Shown: one piece after another, positions 15,879-24,395 of the stretch
How the letters are laid out: every line of letters begins with the position of its first letter
Position numbering within the stretch: position 1 is the stretch's first letter
From: HGM13006 sp900757695
GTDB lineage: Bacteria; Bacillota; Clostridia; Oscillospirales; Oscillospiraceae
DNA length: 64,000 nucleotides
Direction: 5' to 3'
Assembly: GCA_959607825.1 (NCBI GenBank)
Contig: CAUHNW010000007.1
Location: 62,001-126,000 of the forward strand
Notes under the pieces: model-generated
Databases searched by the model: none
What the model was told of the DNA's origin: nothing
What the model saw: only the letters and a program-made list of their open reading frames with translations
Program-made: the position numbers and the translations under genes

Positions 15879-17174
15879 ATGAAGTTTGCCATCTACACCT
15901 TGGGATGCAAGGTCAACCAATACGAATCGCAGGCGCTGGAAAAAGATCTGATCGCCCGGGGCTATACCCCGGGACGGTTTGACGAGGCCTGTGACTTTTA
16001 TATCGTCAATACCTGCACGGTCACTGCGGTCAGTGATAAAAAGTCCCGGAATGCACTGCGACGGGCCAGAAAGCTGAACCCGGAAGCGGTGATCGGCGTC
16101 TGCGGCTGCTATGCGCAGGTGCATCCGGAGGATATGGAAAAGCTTGAGGTAGATGTGGTGGGGGGCACCGGAGATCGAAACAGCTTTATTGATCGCATGG
16201 AGCAATTCCGGCAGGATCACCGGCATACGGTTCAGGTGGACAACGCATTCCGCCGCAAGGACTTTGAGGTGCTGGAGCCCGGGGGACTGGGAGAGCGCAC
16301 AAGAGCCATGCTGAAGGTGGAGGATGGCTGCGTCAACTTCTGCACATACTGCATCATTCCCTATGCCCGTGGGGCCATCCGTTCTCTGCCGCTGGATACG
16401 GCGGTGCGGCAGGTAAGGGAACTACGGCAGCAGGGCTACCGGGAAGTAGTGGTCACCGGCATTGAGATCTCATCTTGGGGCGCTGATCTCAAAAACGGTC
16501 AAAAACCCCAGGACCTGATCCGAGCCATCTGCGAGGCGGTGCCGGATATGCGGGTGCGGCTTGGCTCTCTGGAGCCAAGAACGGTGGATCCGGATTTTTG
16601 CGCAGCCCTGAAAAACTGCGAAAATCTCTGTCCGCAGTTTCATCTGTCCCTGCAAAGCGGCTGTGATGAGACCCTGCGGCGTATGCATCGGAAATATTCC
16701 ACGGAGCGGTATTTGAAGAGCTGCCGCCTGCTCCGGGAGACCTTCCCGGACTGTGCCATTACCACGGACCTGATCGTTGGCTTCCCGCAGGAGACGGAGG
16801 AGGAGTTTACGGCAACGCTGGAATTCCTTCGGAAAGCGGATTTCGCAGCCATGCACATCTTCCCCTATTCCCGCAGAACCGGGACCCCGGCGGCGGACAT
16901 GCCGGGACAGATCCCGCAGGCGGAGAAGGAGCAGCGGGCTGCCCGGGCGGCGGAAGTAGAGGCGGAGCTTCGTCAACACTATCAGGGGGGCTTCCTTGGG
17001 AAATGTCTTCCGGTGCTCTTTGAGCAGCAGGATGGTCAGGGCCGCTGGACTGGCCATACGCCAAACTATATTCTGGTGGCGGTGGAGTCGGAGCGGGACC
17101 TCCACAATGAGATCCTGCCGGTGAAGATCACCGGGCAGGAGGCCCATGGACTGATTGGGGCAATTGAAGCATAA
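15879..17174 (+). CDS. mtaB: tRNA threonylcarbamoyladenosine methylthiotransferase
   Basis: MtaB is a radical SAM enzyme that converts t6A37 to ms2t6A37 in tRNAs reading ANN codons. The 431-residue length is standard. The N-terminal UPF0004 domain has three cluster-binding cysteines (Cys10 in 'TLGCKVNQ', Cys46 in 'NTCTVT', and the 'CGCYAQ' pair at 75-77). The radical SAM core has Cx3Cx2C ('CVNFCTYC', about residue 150), and a C-terminal TRAM-like domain closes the protein. The 'GCKVNQYES' start is the MtaB subgroup signature rather than MiaB. It is transcribed alone and ends at a clear terminator. Confidence 0.95.
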   Translation: MKFAIYTLGCKVNQYESQALEKDLIARGYTPGRFDEACDFYIVNTCTVTAVSDKKSRNALRRARKLNPEAVIGVCGCYAQVHPEDMEKLEVDVVGGTGDRNSFIDRMEQFRQDHRHTVQVDNAFRRKDFEVLEPGGLGERTRAMLKVEDGCVNFCTYCIIPYARGAIRSLPLDTAVRQVRELRQQGYREVVVTGIEISSWGADLKNGQKPQDLIRAICEAVPDMRVRLGSLEPRTVDPDFCAALKNCENLCPQFHLSLQSGCDETLRRMHRKYSTERYLKSCRLLRETFPDCAITTDLIVGFPQETEEEFTATLEFLRKADFAAMHIFPYSRRTGTPAADMPGQIPQAEKEQRAARAAEVEAELRQHYQGGFLGKCLPVLFEQQDGQGRWTGHTPNYILVAVESERDLHNEILPVKITGQEAHGLIGAIEA

Positions 17175-17178
17175 AAAC

Positions 17179-17218
17179 AACAGCGTACCGGAAGCCTATG
17201 CTCCAGTACGCTGTTTTT
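17179..17218. terminator. Bidirectional terminator between mtaB and the hydrolase
   Basis: A 10-bp perfect stem (17179-17188 / 17206-17215), with A5 before it and T5 after it, serves both convergent genes. Confidence 0.85.
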
Positions 17219-17224
17219 GTGATT

Positions 17225-18169
17225 TCAGGAGGTGCCGGGAATGTGCAGTGCGATCCAGTGGATCAGCTCGGTAAATACCTCGTCCTTATTGGTCTCGTTG
17301 TGCATCTCATGCCGTCCGCCGGGATACAGCCGCAGGGTCACATCGGAGAGCTGGGCCTGACGGAGCAGCTGGTAGACGGCGGTAACGCCCTTGCCGTAGT
17401 TGCCCACAGGGTCACAGTCACCGGAGTAGAGATAGACGGGCAGATCCTTGGGAATGCGGCTTGCCCAGTCGCTGGTGTTCACATGGGTATAAGCGGTGAG
17501 CATATCCCGATAGGCGGACACTGTAAAGGAAAAATTGCATTTTTCGTCAGCGGCATATTTTTCCCAGACCTCCGGATCACGGCTGAGCCATGCGTTGCCG
17601 GAGGTGGCATCGGGTATTTTCTTGCAATAGGAGCCCATGCTGCACTTGACCATGAACTTGGAGACATACCGGGGGCCTCGGAGCCGTGCCAGCAGTCCGG
17701 CCAGACGCCGCCCAAAGGGCATCAGGGGGCTTGGCCCACCGGTGCCGCTGATGATCAGGCCGTCAATGGTTTCCGGGTGCAGTTCTGCATACCATCTGGC
17801 ATAGAAGCTGCCCATGCTGTGTCCCAGCAGAAAATAGGGGATCCCGGGAAACTTCTCATGCCCCAGCGTATTCATGGTGTAGAGATCCCGGAGCACATAC
17901 TGGTAGCCGTTCTTCTCGGCCATAAAGCCGTAGTCCTTGGGATTGCTGGTTTCTCCATGGCCCAGATGGTCATTGCCGCATACTGCGATCCCGGCCTCGG
18001 AGAGCACCGTGAACATAGGCTCGTAGCGGCAGATATATTCGCACATACCGTGGCTCAATTGAACCACAGCACGGATGGGCTGTACCGTCGGCGTATAGAA
18101 AAAGGCGGCAACCTGTGTTTTTCCGTCTGCGGACTGAAAATGTGCGGATTCCCGGATAAAAGCCGGCAT
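17225..18169 (-). CDS. Alpha/beta hydrolase, monoacylglycerol-lipase/lysophospholipase type
   Basis: The product is a 314-residue cytosolic serine hydrolase. It shows the oxyanion-hole 'LSHGMCEYICRYEPM', the nucleophile elbow 'GHSMG' (Ser118), an acid in 'YSGDCDPVG' and the catalytic His in 'GGRHEMHNE' near the C-terminus. The cap region 130-200 is typical of monoglyceride-lipase-like serine hydrolases of the Hydrolase_4 family. The likely substrate is an acylglycerol or lysophospholipid, but this family also hydrolyses other esters. The start has GAGGAGG upstream. The gene lies downstream of the OYE-like gene on the same strand with its own promoter between them. Confidence 0.85.
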   Translation of the reverse strand: MPAFIRESAHFQSADGKTQVAAFFYTPTVQPIRAVVQLSHGMCEYICRYEPMFTVLSEAGIAVCGNDHLGHGETSNPKDYGFMAEKNGYQYVLRDLYTMNTLGHEKFPGIPYFLLGHSMGSFYARWYAELHPETIDGLIISGTGGPSPLMPFGRRLAGLLARLRGPRYVSKFMVKCSMGSYCKKIPDATSGNAWLSRDPEVWEKYAADEKCNFSFTVSAYRDMLTAYTHVNTSDWASRIPKDLPVYLYSGDCDPVGNYGKGVTAVYQLLRQAQLSDVTLRLYPGGRHEMHNETNKDEVFTELIHWIALHIPGTS

Positions 18170-18199
18170 AAGAATCCCTCCTCATGTGTTGGTAAGGCT

Positions 18200-18228
18200 A
18201 GTATACACGGAAAATGGAAAAGGTGCAA
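18200..18228 (-). promoter_or_regulatory. Promoter of the alpha/beta hydrolase gene
   Basis: TTGCAC (18228-18223), a 17-base spacer and TATACT (18205-18200) on the minus strand. Confidence 0.7.
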
Positions 18229-18237
18229 TATGGAGCC

Positions 18238-20355
18238 TTACAGGTTGCTGGCTGCCGTGTAGCCGGTGAACATGGCGTGACGGATGGTGCCGTGAGTGGT
18301 CTGCCCATGGGCCCGATCTCCATCGGCACCGCCGGGGCCGCCCTGCAGGGTTTCAAAGGACAGAAGGCAGGCATCTCCGGCCACATAGAATTCCGGCGTT
18401 TTTCCGGCGAAGGCGTAGCTCTCGTCTACCAGACCATCTCGGCCGGCGGAGACCACAATGCTGTCGAAGGCCAATGTGCCGGATTCGGTGCGCAGCGGCT
18501 CCTTTGGGCCATCCGGAGCCGCTGCGGGGCCGGGCATGGGCGGCATATCATCGGGATTGCCCATGGGCATCATCATGGGCTCGGGCGCACCGTAGGTGAT
18601 GGTGTAGGAAAGAGTGCCGTTTCCAATGGCGTCTGTCTGGCAGTTTGTAAGGATCGTCAGCCCCTCACGGCTTTTCAGCAGTTCCTCAAAGGCCCCCTTA
18701 CTGTGGGCGTTGTAGTCGTGGCCGGCCTGACGGTTCCGGGTGAGCATGGTGACGGTATGGCCGTGATCCAGCAGATAGAAGGCCGTATCAACGGCGGTCA
18801 TAGCACCGCCCACAATGGCTACATGTCGGCCCAGCTCTGCCTCATGGCCGAATACATCCATGGGGGTCCAGACCTTTACGCCGGATTCTACGGGGATGGG
18901 AGCAGCCTTGGGGCGTGCGCCGCAGGCGGCAATGACCGCATCATAGCCCGCTACCATCTCCGGCGTTGCGGTGACCCCCAGCTCCACCTGTACATCAGCC
19001 TTTCCGAGCTGACGGACGAGATATTCTTTGAAGTCGTGAAGGGACCATTTGCAGGGCAGATAGTCGGCGTGGCGGAGCTGGCCGCCCAGAGAATCCGACT
19101 GCTCAAAGAGTGTGACCTGATGCCCACGCTGGGCGGCAGTAATGGCGGCCTCCATGCCGGCAGGGCCGCCGCCGATGACGGCGACCTTTTTGACTGCTCT
19201 GGGAGCGGAGAACATATGGGGCCAAACCTCCTGAAGGCCAATCTTGGGGTTAACGGCACAGTAGGCCTGATGACAGTTGTCGCAGTGAATACAGGGAACT
19301 ACGTCTTCGCCACGGCCCTCCAGCAGCTTGATCCCATACTCCTCATCACAAATAAAGGCTCTGGCCATGGCCACCAGATCGGTTTTGCCCTCTGCGATAA
19401 ACTGCTCAATGAGGCCCAGATCCTGAAAACCGCCCACAGGTGCGCAGAGCCCCTTGATTCCGGCGGCCTTGAAGGCGGCGGCGTATTCCAGATTGGTGGG
19501 GTTCTCCTTGGGGGAAGTATAATGGCTGGCATGGGTCATATCGCCGGTCCATGCACGAATCTGGAAAATGTCTACCAGCCCCTCACAGAGCTTGCAATAG
19601 TGGAGAAAATCCTCTTTTGTGTAGCCGCCTTCGGGAAATTCCCGGCCGGAGATCTGGATCTCAATGGGGAAATCCTGACCGCAGACCCGCTTGATTTCCC
19701 GGAACAGCTCCAGCGTCAGCCGTGCACGGTTCTCGAAGCTGCCGCCGTATTCATCCTTCCGCTGATTAAATACCGGAGAAAGCGATTTCGCAAGAATAGA
19801 GGCGTCGTAGCTCATGTAGATATTTACCATATCAAAGCCAATGGATTGGAGCTGATGACATCGCTGGGCAAACCGGGAAATAAAATCATGGATTTCGTCT
19901 TTGGTCATTCCGGGCAGAGGCTTGCCGTCTCGGCCAAGAATACATTCCGGTCCGCCACGAAGCACCGATTCCGGGATCACGGACATGTCATAGATATCGG
20001 AAATAGCCTTGTTTGCAGGAACGTAGATCATGGTGGAGGCAGAGGCCACGGAGCCATGTGCATGGATCCGGTCGATCATTCGGCGGAAGCAGCGCTTCAC
20101 ATGGCGATCCTCCATGTTAAAGTCGCTGGTGAACATCTGGTGTGGGTCACAGTCCCGGAACATACCCGGGGCACAGGTGACAATGGCGGCGCCGTTTTTC
20201 GCAAGGGATGCTGCAAAATTGATGGTCTGCTCCGTGGGCCAAGTCTGTGGGCCCTGAATTCCCTCCGGGATGCATTTGGAGTTGATGAGACGGTTTTTCA
20301 GCACCAGATTTCCAACCTTGACGGGGAAAAGAATGTGCGCATAGCGGTGATTCAT
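18238..20355 (-). CDS. FMN/FAD/Fe-S oxidoreductase, 2,4-dienoyl-CoA reductase / BaiCD-like
   Basis: The product has 705 residues, with an N-terminal Old-Yellow-Enzyme TIM barrel (1-345) that has 'DEYGGSFENRARLTLE'. A four-Cys Fe-S site follows (Cys355, 358, 361, 366), then an FAD/NAD-binding domain ('GGGPAGMEA' at 395-403, 'IVGGAMTAVDTA'). This is the layout of FadH and the bile-acid enzymes BaiCD and BaiH, which reduce C=C bonds of conjugated substrates. Three oddities stand out. The usual His-x-x-His substrate pair is Tyr180-x-x-Tyr183. The last two Fe-S cysteines are unusually close. A Met/Pro-rich insertion occupies about 590-620. The substrate is therefore uncertain. It is monocistronic with its own promoter. 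Confidence 0.85.
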   Translation of the reverse strand: MNHRYAHILFPVKVGNLVLKNRLINSKCIPEGIQGPQTWPTEQTINFAASLAKNGAAIVTCAPGMFRDCDPHQMFTSDFNMEDRHVKRCFRRMIDRIHAHGSVASASTMIYVPANKAISDIYDMSVIPESVLRGGPECILGRDGKPLPGMTKDEIHDFISRFAQRCHQLQSIGFDMVNIYMSYDASILAKSLSPVFNQRKDEYGGSFENRARLTLELFREIKRVCGQDFPIEIQISGREFPEGGYTKEDFLHYCKLCEGLVDIFQIRAWTGDMTHASHYTSPKENPTNLEYAAAFKAAGIKGLCAPVGGFQDLGLIEQFIAEGKTDLVAMARAFICDEEYGIKLLEGRGEDVVPCIHCDNCHQAYCAVNPKIGLQEVWPHMFSAPRAVKKVAVIGGGPAGMEAAITAAQRGHQVTLFEQSDSLGGQLRHADYLPCKWSLHDFKEYLVRQLGKADVQVELGVTATPEMVAGYDAVIAACGARPKAAPIPVESGVKVWTPMDVFGHEAELGRHVAIVGGAMTAVDTAFYLLDHGHTVTMLTRNRQAGHDYNAHSKGAFEELLKSREGLTILTNCQTDAIGNGTLSYTITYGAPEPMMMPMGNPDDMPPMPGPAAAPDGPKEPLRTESGTLAFDSIVVSAGRDGLVDESYAFAGKTPEFYVAGDACLLSFETLQGGPGGADGDRAHGQTTHGTIRHAMFTGYTAASNL

Positions 20356-20399
20356 AAAATCTGTCCTTTCTGCTGATTGTTTTGTGTTCTAATGAATCT

Positions 20400-20428
20400 A
20401 TCATACCTGCTTTGTGCAGGGGATGCAA
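20400..20428 (-). promoter_or_regulatory. Promoter of the OYE-like gene with palindrome in the spacer
   Basis: TTGCAT (20428-20423), a 17-base spacer and TATGAT (20405-20400) lie on the minus strand. The spacer contains the inverted repeat CCTGC-N5-GCAGG (20406-20420), a likely regulator site. Confidence 0.65.
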
Positions 20429-20563
20429 TTGGGGATATGTGTGGTGGGACACCGATTTGTGCTTTCCATCCGGGCTTTTTTTGAAAATGCAGAGGGAATC
20501 GGTGGATTTTTTTATGGGATATGATATACTTAATGATAGATTTGGGTGACAGGGGGACACGCT

Positions 20564-21940
20564 ATGGACGACCAACAGAAAAAGAAGGATACACTGTTTG
20601 AAATCCACCGGGAGAATATCTACTTCCGGTGGGGATTGACTGCGTTTATCGTTGTGGTTGCCTGCATTATTGCGGCGCAGTTTATCACCAAAATGCCGGC
20701 CTTTTTCGGCTATGTAAAGGCGTTTCTCCGGACGCTGTCGCCGGTGCTCTATGGGCTTGGCATTGCGTATCTGCTGCATCCCATTGAGGATCGAATCCGG
20801 AAACTTTTAGAGCCTCAGCTATGCAAGCTCCTGCCCGCCAAAAAGGCCGCAGGCATGGCAAAGGCCGTTGGGATCCTTGCATCCCTGGTTCTGGCGGTGC
20901 TGGTGGTGTGGGCGCTGATCGCTATGGTGCTGCCCCAGCTGCTGGAGAGCATCACCACGATCATCGGGAACTTTCCCTCCTACTATAATACCCTCAGTAA
21001 GTGGATTCAGGAATTTATCAACGGCAGTATTGCCGAGGATGTTACGCAGGGGATCATGGATCAGGTTTACAGTTACTTAAACAGCTTCCTGACCGAAACG
21101 GTATTGCCTAAGATGCAGGCGATTCTGGCAAGCCTGACCACTGGCGTGATGAATATTGCAAAATCCATGCTGAATCTGATCATCGGCGTCATTATCTCCA
21201 TCTACCTGCTGTCCGGAAAGGACAAGTTTCTGGCTCAGGCCAAAAAGCTATGCTATGCGGTGCTGGGGCAGAAAAAGGGCGGCTATGTCTGCAATGTCTG
21301 CACCTTTGCCAACCGGGTGTTTGGCGGGTTTATTGGCGGCAAGATCATCGATTCTCTGATTATCGGCGTGCTGTGCTTCGTGGGACTTCGCATTCTTGAT
21401 ATGCCCTATACCATGCTGATCTCCATCATCGTAGGTGTTACCAATATCATTCCCTTCTTTGGCCCCTATCTGGGTGCGATCCCCTCAGCACTGCTGCTGC
21501 TGGTAATCGATCCCATGGAATGCCTGTACTTTGTAATTTTTGTTATTATACTTCAGCAGATCGATGGAAATATCATCGGCCCTGCAATTCTTGGAGACGC
21601 TACAGGTCTGGACAGCATCTGGGTGGTGGTATCCCTGCTGGTGTTCGGCAGCCTGTTTGGGGTCCTCGGCATGGTCATTGCGGTGCCGCTGTTTGCGGTG
21701 ATCTACAAGATCATCTCGGAGCTGGTAAACTTCCTGCTGAAGAAGCGGGAGCTTTCTACCAAAACTTCGGACTATACCAACTGGAATTACCCGCCTCGGA
21801 AAGACTTCCAGAAATGGAATCCAACCTCCAAGCGTCAGAAGAAGCGGGCCGCAAAAAAGCATCAACGGATTTCTGCGAAAAGTGCGCCCGGAGACGCAGA
21901 CGAGGCAGAAGCCACAGAGGACGAAGAGAAAGAAACGTGA
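20564..21940 (+). CDS. AI-2E family transporter (TqsA/YtvI-type membrane protein)
   Basis: The product has 458 residues. ATG 20564 follows AGGGGGAC; the open frame starts earlier at GTG 20546, before that site. It has about eight membrane helices, with the first near residues 25-45, a pair near 95-125, and a C-terminal bundle 'IGVLCFVGLRILDMPYTMLISIIVGVTNIIPFFGPYLGAIPSALLLLVI' in pieces, which is the family hallmark ('NIIPFFGPYLGAIP'). The C-terminal tail of about 65 residues is highly charged and cytosolic. The family is named for autoinducer-2 export, but many members move other solutes or sodium, so the substrate is open. Confidence 0.9.
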   Translation: MDDQQKKKDTLFEIHRENIYFRWGLTAFIVVVACIIAAQFITKMPAFFGYVKAFLRTLSPVLYGLGIAYLLHPIEDRIRKLLEPQLCKLLPAKKAAGMAKAVGILASLVLAVLVVWALIAMVLPQLLESITTIIGNFPSYYNTLSKWIQEFINGSIAEDVTQGIMDQVYSYLNSFLTETVLPKMQAILASLTTGVMNIAKSMLNLIIGVIISIYLLSGKDKFLAQAKKLCYAVLGQKKGGYVCNVCTFANRVFGGFIGGKIIDSLIIGVLCFVGLRILDMPYTMLISIIVGVTNIIPFFGPYLGAIPSALLLLVIDPMECLYFVIFVIILQQIDGNIIGPAILGDATGLDSIWVVVSLLVFGSLFGVLGMVIAVPLFAVIYKIISELVNFLLKKRELSTKTSDYTNWNYPPRKDFQKWNPTSKRQKKRAAKKHQRISAKSAPGDADEAEATEDEEKET

Positions 21941-21968
21941 ATTTTTCCGTTCCCGTCGATTTTTTCTG

Positions 21969-21997
21969 TTGAGATAAGCAGGGTAATGTTGTATAAT
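21969..21997 (+). promoter_or_regulatory. Strong promoter of pta
   Basis: TTGAGA (21969-21974), a 17-base spacer and TATAAT (21992-21997). A short hairpin (GGATG...CATCC, 22001-22024) sits at the predicted 5' end of the mRNA and may stabilise it. Confidence 0.8.
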
Positions 21998-22058
21998 AGC
22001 GGATGACAGATCCGTCTGCCATCCGTTATCCCAAATTATTTTTACGGAGGTAATTAAC

Positions 22059-23030
22059 ATGTTTGATACTCTGGTTGAAAAGCTGAAGAAGGATCCCAAG
22101 ACCATCGTGTTCACCGAGGGCCCTGACGCTCGTATTCTGGAAGCCACTGCCCGCATTAAGGCAGAGGGCATCATGAAGGTTGTTCTGGTTGGCAACGTAG
22201 CCGAGGTCGAGGCTGCTGCCAAGAAGGGCGGCTTTGATATCGAGGGCGTAGAGATCATCGATCCTGAGACCTATGCTGAGATGGACGCCATGGTTGAGAA
22301 GATGGTTGAGCTGCGTAAGGGCAAGATGACCCCTGAGCAGTGCAAGGCCAATCTGCTGAAGGGCAACTACTTCGGCACCATGCTGGTTAAGATGGGCAAG
22401 GCTGACTGCCTGCTGGGCGGCGCTACCTACTCCACCGCCGATACCGTTCGTCCCGCACTGCAGCTCATTAAGACCAAGCCCGGCAACTCCATCGTGTCCT
22501 CCTGCTTCATCATGGTTCGTGATAAGGCAGACGGCACTCAGGAAAAGCTGGCGATGGGCGACTGCGCCATCAACATTCATCCCACCGAGGACAACCTGGT
22601 TGAGATCGCACAGGAGACCGCAAAGTGCGCTGAGACCTTCGGCATTGATCCCAAGGTCGCTTTCCTGAGCTTCTCCACCAAGGGCTCTGCAAAGGACGAT
22701 GAGGTCACCAAGGTTCAGAATGCGGTTGCCAAGGCCAAGGAAGTTATGACCGTTCCCGTGGACGGCGAGATGCAGTTTGATGCTGCCGTTGCTCCCGAGG
22801 TTGGCCAGCTGAAGTTCCCCGGCTCTCCGGTTGCAGGTCAGGCAAACACCTTCATCTTCCCCGACGTTACCGCTGGCAACATCGGCTATAAAATCGCAGC
22901 TCGTCTGGGCGGCTTCGCTGCTTACGGCCCCATCCTGCTGGGCCTGAATGCCCCCATCAACGATCTGAGCCGTGGCTGCAACGCAGATGAGGTCTACAAG
23001 ATGGCCATCATCACCGCTGGTCTGGCATAA
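22059..23030 (+). CDS. pta: Phosphate acetyltransferase
   Basis: Pta converts acetyl-CoA and phosphate to acetyl phosphate and CoA, the first step of acetate formation with ATP gain in fermentation. The 323-residue length matches the short, single-domain Clostridia form. Recognisable blocks are 'VFTEGPDARILEAT', 'DCLLGGATYSTADTVRPALQLI', 'GSSVVSSCFIM'-like 'NSIVSSCFIMVRD', 'LSFSTKGSAKDDEV', 'DGEMQFDAA' and 'ANTFIFPDVTAGNIGYK'. Codon use is strongly biased (GTT, GCT, AAG, CTG), as expected for a very abundant enzyme. No acetate kinase gene is adjacent, unlike in many relatives. Confidence 0.96.
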   Translation: MFDTLVEKLKKDPKTIVFTEGPDARILEATARIKAEGIMKVVLVGNVAEVEAAAKKGGFDIEGVEIIDPETYAEMDAMVEKMVELRKGKMTPEQCKANLLKGNYFGTMLVKMGKADCLLGGATYSTADTVRPALQLIKTKPGNSIVSSCFIMVRDKADGTQEKLAMGDCAINIHPTEDNLVEIAQETAKCAETFGIDPKVAFLSFSTKGSAKDDEVTKVQNAVAKAKEVMTVPVDGEMQFDAAVAPEVGQLKFPGSPVAGQANTFIFPDVTAGNIGYKIAARLGGFAAYGPILLGLNAPINDLSRGCNADEVYKMAIITAGLA

Positions 23031-23061
23031 GCATCGGCGATTTATCCTTGTACATATCCTG

Positions 23062-23087
23062 GCCCCGCCGCAGGAATGCGGCGGGGC
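23062..23087 (+). terminator. Hairpin after pta
   Basis: An 11-bp GC-rich perfect stem (23062-23072 / 23077-23087) with loop GGAA is followed only by TGTATTCTT, so termination may be partial. Confidence 0.65.
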
Positions 23088-23117
23088 TGTATTCTTCATT
23101 GGAGGGCTTTTGATTTG

Positions 23118-23582
23118 ATGGAGCATCCTGATTCCTTTGCTGTTCGTGTAGAACATCTTACCCCCGGCGAAGTCATGCAGTCCATGCGGCGCATGATGCG
23201 GAAGACCTATCTGATCCTTTGGGCCGCAGTTTATGCGGTGGTTTTGGTGGTGGCTCTGGTGCAGCGGCATTTCTCGGTCTTTACATGGGTGTGCCCCGCA
23301 GTGATCCTGATCCTGTTGGCGCTGGCCTATGAATTTTCCGGCAGAAAGAACTTTGGCCCCATGAAGTATGATGAGGCCGTGCTGGACTATGTGATCTCTC
23401 CGGAGGGGTATTCTCTGACGGTGGGTGGACAGACGGCAGAATTTTCGTGGCAGCAGGCCAAGCTGCGGCATAGCCGCAGTGATTTCCTGCTGTATTCCGA
23501 TAAGAAAAATTGCTCTGTGCTGCCAAAGCGCTGCCTTACCCCGGAGCAGACCCAAAAGCTTCAGACCTGGGCCAAAGCATAA
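23118..23582 (+). CDS. YcxB-like membrane protein
   Basis: The product has 154 residues from ATG 23118, with GGAGGG 11 bases upstream. Two adjacent membrane helices (about 35-75, 'LILWAAVYAVVLVVALVQ' and 'WVCPAVILILLALAYEF') are followed by a small beta-rich cytosolic domain ('ISPEGYSLTVGGQTAEFSWQQAKLRHSRSDFLLYSDKKNCSVLPKR'). That is the pattern of the YcxB-like C-terminal domain, whose function is not known. It may be co-transcribed with pta by read-through. Confidence 0.75.
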   Translation: MEHPDSFAVRVEHLTPGEVMQSMRRMMRKTYLILWAAVYAVVLVVALVQRHFSVFTWVCPAVILILLALAYEFSGRKNFGPMKYDEAVLDYVISPEGYSLTVGGQTAEFSWQQAKLRHSRSDFLLYSDKKNCSVLPKRCLTPEQTQKLQTWAKA

Positions 23583-23622
23583 TATTCCTATCAATATTGT
23601 ATACTTTATACAGAATTGACAG

Positions 23623-23666
23623 CCCGGCCAGAGAAAAGATTGGATTCCAAGATTTTCTCTGCCGGG
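23623..23666. terminator. Hairpin between the YcxB-like gene and azlC, overlapping a -10-like box
   Basis: A stem of 8 bp plus 6 bp with one bulged C (23623-23637 / 23653-23666) is immediately followed by TATAAT at 23668-23673. It may be a weak terminator, a promoter element for azlCD, or a regulated combination; the -35 is not clear. Confidence 0.45.
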
Positions 23667-23708
23667 TTATAATATATGCATCATGTAGATGTGCAAAGGG
23701 GTATGGGC

Positions 23709-24395
23709 ATGGAAAAAAAGGCCATTGGAGCTGCCTTGCGGGCCAGCCTGCCGGTAATGGCCGGATATATTGTTTTAGGCATGGGATTTGGCGTGCTGCT
23801 GGCAGACAAGGGCTACAGCTGGCTGTGGGCGCTTTTGATGTCGGCTACGATCTATGCCGGTTCTATGCAGTATGCTGCGCTGGATCTTATCTCTGGCGGA
23901 GCGAGCCTCATTACCTGCGGGCTGATGACGCTGATGATCAATGCACGGCATTTCTTTTATGGGCTCAGCATGCTGGACAAGTATCAGGATGCCGGGAAGA
24001 AAAAGCCCTATCTGATCTTTGCACTGACGGACGAGACCTATTCGCTGGTGTGTTCCCCGGCGCCTGAGGGTGTCAACACAACAGATTATTACTTCTGGGT
24101 GTCACTGCTGGATCAGCTGTATTGGATTCTCGGCAGCGTGCTGGGAGGACTTCTTGGGCCGATCCTGCCCTTTGACTCCACGGGAATGGATTTTGCTATG
24201 ACGGCACTGTTTGTGGTGATCTTTGTGGAGCAGTGGCAGTCGGCAAAGAGCCATGTTCCGGCACTGCTGGGGCTGGGAATCTCTGTGGCCTGCCTGTTGC
24301 TGCTGGGACCAACGAATTTTGTGATCCCGTCTATGATTTTGGTCACGCTGGCCCTTGCTGCGTGCAGAGGTGTTCTGGAGGTGCGGCCTGAATGA
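23709..24395 (+). CDS. azlC: Branched-chain amino acid exporter, large subunit
   Basis: The product is a 228-residue membrane protein with five to six helices. The family signature 'RASLPVMAGYIVLGMGFGVLLADKGYSW' is near the N-terminus, with 'SATIYAGSMQYAALDLI' and 'MTLMINARHFFYGLSML' after it. AzlC with AzlD forms an exporter of branched-chain and related amino acids (azaleucine resistance in Bacillus). ATG 23709 is preferred over upstream starts because AAAGGGG lies 7-12 bases before it. It overlaps azlD by four bases. Confidence 0.92.
   Translation: MEKKAIGAALRASLPVMAGYIVLGMGFGVLLADKGYSWLWALLMSATIYAGSMQYAALDLISGGASLITCGLMTLMINARHFFYGLSMLDKYQDAGKKKPYLIFALTDETYSLVCSPAPEGVNTTDYYFWVSLLDQLYWILGSVLGGLLGPILPFDSTGMDFAMTALFVVIFVEQWQSAKSHVPALLGLGISVACLLLLGPTNFVIPSMILVTLALAACRGVLEVRPE

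Noticed and set aside
18214..20376. 720-codon open frame antisense to the OYE-like gene
   Set aside because: The flavoenzyme motifs are unambiguous on the minus strand; the antisense frame has no ribosome site or recognisable domain.
22026..23594. 522-codon minus-strand frame across pta and the YcxB-like gene
   Set aside because: pta is certain on the plus strand; the frame spans two genes and a terminator.
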